Positions 5,494-8,086 of a DNA stretch of 8,086 nt are shown piece after piece. The first letter of the stretch is position 1. Every line of letters starts with the position of its first letter. The DNA lies in NCBI GenBank assembly GCA_900554615.1, contig USIB01000058.1, positions 1 through 8,086 of the forward strand, in the 5' to 3' direction. The DNA comes from an uncultured Mycoplasmatota bacterium (GTDB lineage Bacteria; Bacillota_I; Bacilli_A; RF39; UBA660). The position numbers were made by a program, and so were the translations under genes. The notes below the pieces were generated by a model. The model made no database searches. It was not told where the DNA came from and saw only the letters and a list, made by a program, of their open reading frames with translations.

Positions 5494-7278
5494 ATGAAAG
5501 AATTAACAGGTTATCCATCTATAGATAATATACATAATAGTGATTATAGTTTTCTTAGTAGAAATCCTATAATACCTAATATGAGTATTTATACTACTAT
5601 TAGTTTAATTAGTAATTTCTATAGAAAAGAAGAAGCTATTGATTGTTTAGATTTAAGAGTAAATTATGATGAAATGTTAAAAGATGCAATTACTTTATCT
5701 AAGACATTAAAAGAATTAGGAATAAAGAAAGGCAGTATAGTATCTGTTGCTATGCCAAACTTTTATCAAGGAGTTATTGTTTATTTAGCCTGCAACCGAA
5801 TAGGTGCTATTACTACTTTTATTAATTCAATGTCTTCGATTGAAGAAGTATTAGGATATTTAAATGAGTTTGAATCTAGTTTATTTATTAACTTTGATAA
5901 AGATAAAGAATATAATAAAAAAATAAAAGAAGGTAGTAAAGTAAGAAATATTATCACTTTACATAGTAATGAAATTAGTACTAAGAATTATAGTAGTATA
6001 GAGACACCTGCTAACGGATATAATGATGATTTATCTTTTAGTGATATTGGTAGTATTGCTAAGTATTATAAAAAACCTATATATACTTTATATGGTGGTA
6101 AGGAGGAATCTTTAATTCTATTTACTAGTGGCTCTACTGGTAATCCTAAGAGCGTAGTATTAACTAATGAAAACTTACTTGCTTCTGGTATTTATATGAA
6201 AAATACTGGTAGAATTAAAACTAAAGTTGGAGAGAGATGTTTAGTATGTGTACCATTTTCTTATCCTTATGGTTTTGCTACTTCTACTATTATGAGTTTA
6301 ATATGTGGTAGAGTAGCAGTACTTGCTCCTACTTTAAGTAAAGATAATATTAGATATTATCTAAGTAAGAATCCTAACTATGTATTTGGAAGTCCTGCTC
6401 TTCTTGAACTTATTAAGAGAAATGTTAAAGAAAGTGATGATTTATCTAGTATTCATACTTTTGTATCAGGAGGGGATTTCTTATCACCAATGCAAAATGT
6501 TGATGGAGTAGAATTTTTTAGAAAACACGGTGCTAATACTGTTATATGTAATGGTTCTGGTAATGCTGAAACAGTTGGTACTAATACAATGGCAGTTGGC
6601 TCACTTAATAGACCTGAAACAGTAGGTAGAGTGCTTGTTGGTACTAAGGCTATTATTGTTGATCCTGATACTTTGGAAGAACTTAAATATGGTGAAGAAG
6701 GAATGCTTTGTATAGCGGGTAAACATATTTATAAAGGATATTATAATAATGAAGAAATGACTAAAAATACTAAGTTTATATATAAGGGGGTAGAGTATTA
6801 TAAGACGGGTAATATGGGTACTTTAGATAGTGAAGGATACTTTACTTTAACAGGAAGAAGTAGTAGATATTATATTAGATCAGACTTAAATAAAGTATAT
6901 CTAGAACATATTCAAAATGTTATAGCTTTAATTGATGTAGTAGATAGTGTAGTAGTGGTTCCTAAACCAGATAAAGATTTATTATTTACTAATAAAGCAT
7001 ATGTAGTATTAAAAGATGGGGTTATGCCTACGAAAGAAGTAAGTGATTATATACTAGATATGTGTTATAAACCACTTGTTAATAATATTACTGGAGAGAC
7101 TATTCAATTAAAACCATATGAAGTACCAGAATCTATTACATTCTTAGATACTATTCCTAGAACTAAAGCAGATAAGGATGATTATAGACTTTTAGAAGAA
7201 ATGGCTAAAGAAGAAGTTGAACATAAAGCAAAGAAGAAAAGTAAATATTATAATTTTGATAACTGTGTTAATATATAG
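5494..7278 (+). CDS. Divergent AMP-forming acyl-CoA synthetase-like (ANL superfamily) protein
   Basis: ANL enzymes activate a carboxylate with ATP to an acyl-adenylate and usually pass it to CoA or a carrier protein. The 594-residue length fits. The phosphate-binding loop is intact: T-S-G-S-T-G-N-P-K at 211-219. The A5 region reads N-G-S-G-N-A-E-T (353-360), keeping the glutamate. The A10 lysine is probably K561 in P-R-T-K-A-D-K. Two motifs are altered: A7 has T-G-N with N440 where the ribose-binding aspartate is expected, and A8 reads G-R-S-S-R (454-458) followed by poor hinge conservation. The C-terminus is lysine-rich. I chose the ATG at 5494 over the in-frame GTG at 5473 because AAAGGGGAA lies between them at proper spacing to the ATG. 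It has its own promoter and is followed after 21 bp by the CYTH gene. The acyl substrate cannot be inferred; fatty acid is a default guess. Confidence 0.85.
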   Translation: MKELTGYPSIDNIHNSDYSFLSRNPIIPNMSIYTTISLISNFYRKEEAIDCLDLRVNYDEMLKDAITLSKTLKELGIKKGSIVSVAMPNFYQGVIVYLACNRIGAITTFINSMSSIEEVLGYLNEFESSLFINFDKDKEYNKKIKEGSKVRNIITLHSNEISTKNYSSIETPANGYNDDLSFSDIGSIAKYYKKPIYTLYGGKEESLILFTSGSTGNPKSVVLTNENLLASGIYMKNTGRIKTKVGERCLVCVPFSYPYGFATSTIMSLICGRVAVLAPTLSKDNIRYYLSKNPNYVFGSPALLELIKRNVKESDDLSSIHTFVSGGDFLSPMQNVDGVEFFRKHGANTVICNGSGNAETVGTNTMAVGSLNRPETVGRVLVGTKAIIVDPDTLEELKYGEEGMLCIAGKHIYKGYYNNEEMTKNTKFIYKGVEYYKTGNMGTLDSEGYFTLTGRSSRYYIRSDLNKVYLEHIQNVIALIDVVDSVVVVPKPDKDLLFTNKAYVVLKDGVMPTKEVSDYILDMCYKPLVNNITGETIQLKPYEVPESITFLDTIPRTKADKDDYRLLEEMAKEEVEHKAKKKSKYYNFDNCVNI

Positions 7279-7299
7279 AGAATATAAAGGTGGAAATGT

Positions 7300-7944
7300 A
7301 TGAAGGAAATAGAAGTTTTAGTTGAAGTATATGATGATATTTTAAGCATTAAGAATAAATTCAAGAAGTTTGATTACAAGGGTTTAAAAAATACTATTGA
7401 TGAGTATTATTACGATCCTAAAAGAGATACTCTAAAGCCTGATAAAGATAATCAACTTAGTCATTGTTTAAGAATAAGAAGTAAGAATAATGAGTATTCA
7501 ATTACTTATAAAGATGATGTTTTTGATAATGGTAAATGGTTATATTCAAATGAATATGAAACCAAAATAGAGAATATTGATATGTTAAGGGAAATATTTG
7601 ATAGGTTAGGATTAGTTAAATTTATAGAAATAGATAATGAAAAGGAAACTTATGTTTATAATGATTATGAAATAGTAATAGAAAATGTTAAGGATTTGGC
7701 AATATTTATGGAAGTAGAGTATTGTACTTGTCTTGATGTTGATGTAAAAAAAGTTAAAAAACAAATTCAAGATTTTATAGATAATGGTATCTCTATGTTA
7801 GGTATTCTACACAATAACAAATGGATAAAAACAAAGTGTTCTCCCATTGAGCAAAAGTACCCATACCGTTCTTGGCCCACACATGAAGAATTGGTGCTTT
7901 TTTCAAAGCAAAACAAATATATTAAGTTAACAGATTTGTTTTAG
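7300..7944 (+). CDS. CYTH-domain protein (class IV adenylate cyclase/triphosphatase-like) with atypical C-terminal tail
   Basis: CYTH proteins form a tunnel of eight beta strands that binds triphosphates with metal ions; members include CyaB adenylate cyclases, thiamine triphosphatases and polyphosphatases. Visible here: E-I-E at residues 3-5, the Y-Y-Y-D segment (36-39), L-R-I-R (57-60), I-T-Y-K-D-D (68-73), Y-E-T-K-I-E (86-91), D-N-E-K-E-T-Y (112-118) and M-E-V-E (137-140). The lysine expected in the E-x-E-x-K motif is replaced by L7, though other charged tunnel residues appear present. After about residue 164 the sequence no longer looks like the family, and a 50-residue tail rich in K, W, P and Y follows. 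AAAGGTGG (7286-7293) sits six bases before the ATG, 21 bp after the ligase, so the two probably form one operon. Cyclase versus triphosphatase activity cannot be settled. Confidence 0.8.
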   Translation: MKEIEVLVEVYDDILSIKNKFKKFDYKGLKNTIDEYYYDPKRDTLKPDKDNQLSHCLRIRSKNNEYSITYKDDVFDNGKWLYSNEYETKIENIDMLREIFDRLGLVKFIEIDNEKETYVYNDYEIVIENVKDLAIFMEVEYCTCLDVDVKKVKKQIQDFIDNGISMLGILHNNKWIKTKCSPIEQKYPYRSWPTHEELVLFSKQNKYIKLTDLF

Positions 7945-7968
7945 TGACTGATAGTAAAAAAAAAAAAA

Positions 7969-7994
7969 ATAACTTGCACGAGTGCATGTTTTTT
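7969..7994 (+). terminator. Possible intrinsic terminator after the CYTH gene
   Basis: AAC-T-TGCA (7971-7978) pairs with TGCA-T-GTT (7983-7990) around one T-T mismatch, with loop CGAG, followed by a T run (7989-7994). A run of 14 A (7956-7969) precedes it and can extend the stem. The stem is short, and the same bases also look like a promoter, so only one or both functions may be real. Confidence 0.4.
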
Positions 7995-8002
7995 GTTATA
8001 CT
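7974..8002 (+). promoter_or_regulatory. Candidate promoter of the last partial gene
   Basis: TTGCAC (7974-7979) and TATACT (7997-8002) are separated by 17 bp, a good sigma-A-type pair. The perfect palindrome TGCACGAGTGCA (7975-7986) overlaps the -35 box and could bind a dimeric regulator. Transcription would start about 25 bases before the predicted start codon at 8035. Confidence 0.5.
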
Positions 8003-8034
8003 TGATTTATCAATGGATGGGAAAAGAGGATGTC

Positions 8035-8086
8035 ATGCAATACGCCTTTCAGATCTTGCCGCACCCAAATGTGCGTTATCAGGATG
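8035..8086 (+). CDS. Start of an unidentified gene (3'-partial)
   Basis: Seventeen codons are visible, beginning M-Q-Y-A-F-Q-I-L-P-H-P-N-V-R-Y-Q-D, before the window ends. AGAGGA (8025-8030) lies four bases before this ATG. An in-frame ATG at 8017 has no Shine-Dalgarno and is less likely; ATGs at 8013 and 8030 open other frames that are also still open at the window edge. GC is about 50%, far above the rest of the window, with codons such as CCG, CGT and CAG. Too little is present to name a family. The position downstream of a good promoter supports a real gene start. Confidence 0.5.
   Translation, partial: MQYAFQILPHPNVRYQD

Overview
The window is AT-rich (a little under 30% GC by eye), with A/T-ending codons, strong Shine-Dalgarno sites and tightly packed co-directional genes. 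Gene content and order (mraZ-rsmH-ftsL-PBP) point to a low-GC Bacillota, probably a gut Bacilli/Erysipelotrichia/RF39-like lineage; that placement is inference. rsmH ends in TGA and the tryptophans are TGG, so the genetic code is the standard bacterial one and not that of mycoplasmas.

Layout. (1) Positions 3-1064 are the 3' part of a gene for a BspA-type leucine-rich-repeat surface protein whose start lies outside the window; it carries four 66-bp repeat units. (2) At 1206-5238 is the first part of a division and cell wall (dcw) operon: a promoter, three AGTGG boxes spaced exactly 10 bp apart (a probable MraZ operator), mraZ, rsmH, an ftsL-like gene, a PASTA-containing class B penicillin-binding protein, an overlooked 33-residue single-span membrane protein, and an intrinsic terminator. 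None of the usual later genes (mraY, murD and so on) follows. (3) At 5241-5402 is a non-coding element with three nested or adjacent long inverted repeats that folds on paper into a three-way junction; I do not recognise it. (4) A new promoter drives a two-gene unit: a divergent AMP-forming (ANL-superfamily) ligase and a CYTH-domain protein. (5) The last ~280 bp look different: the CYTH protein has an unusual C-terminal tail, then come a 14-A tract, a palindrome with features of both a terminator and a promoter, and the start of a gene of about 50% GC running off the window.

How the genes work together: MraZ probably represses its own operon. RsmH methylates 16S rRNA. FtsL and the PBP belong to the septal peptidoglycan synthesis machinery, and the microprotein shares their transcript. 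The ligase and the CYTH protein are probably co-expressed, but their joint role cannot be read from sequence.

The best candidates for something undescribed are the structured intergenic element and the microprotein that ends the dcw operon.
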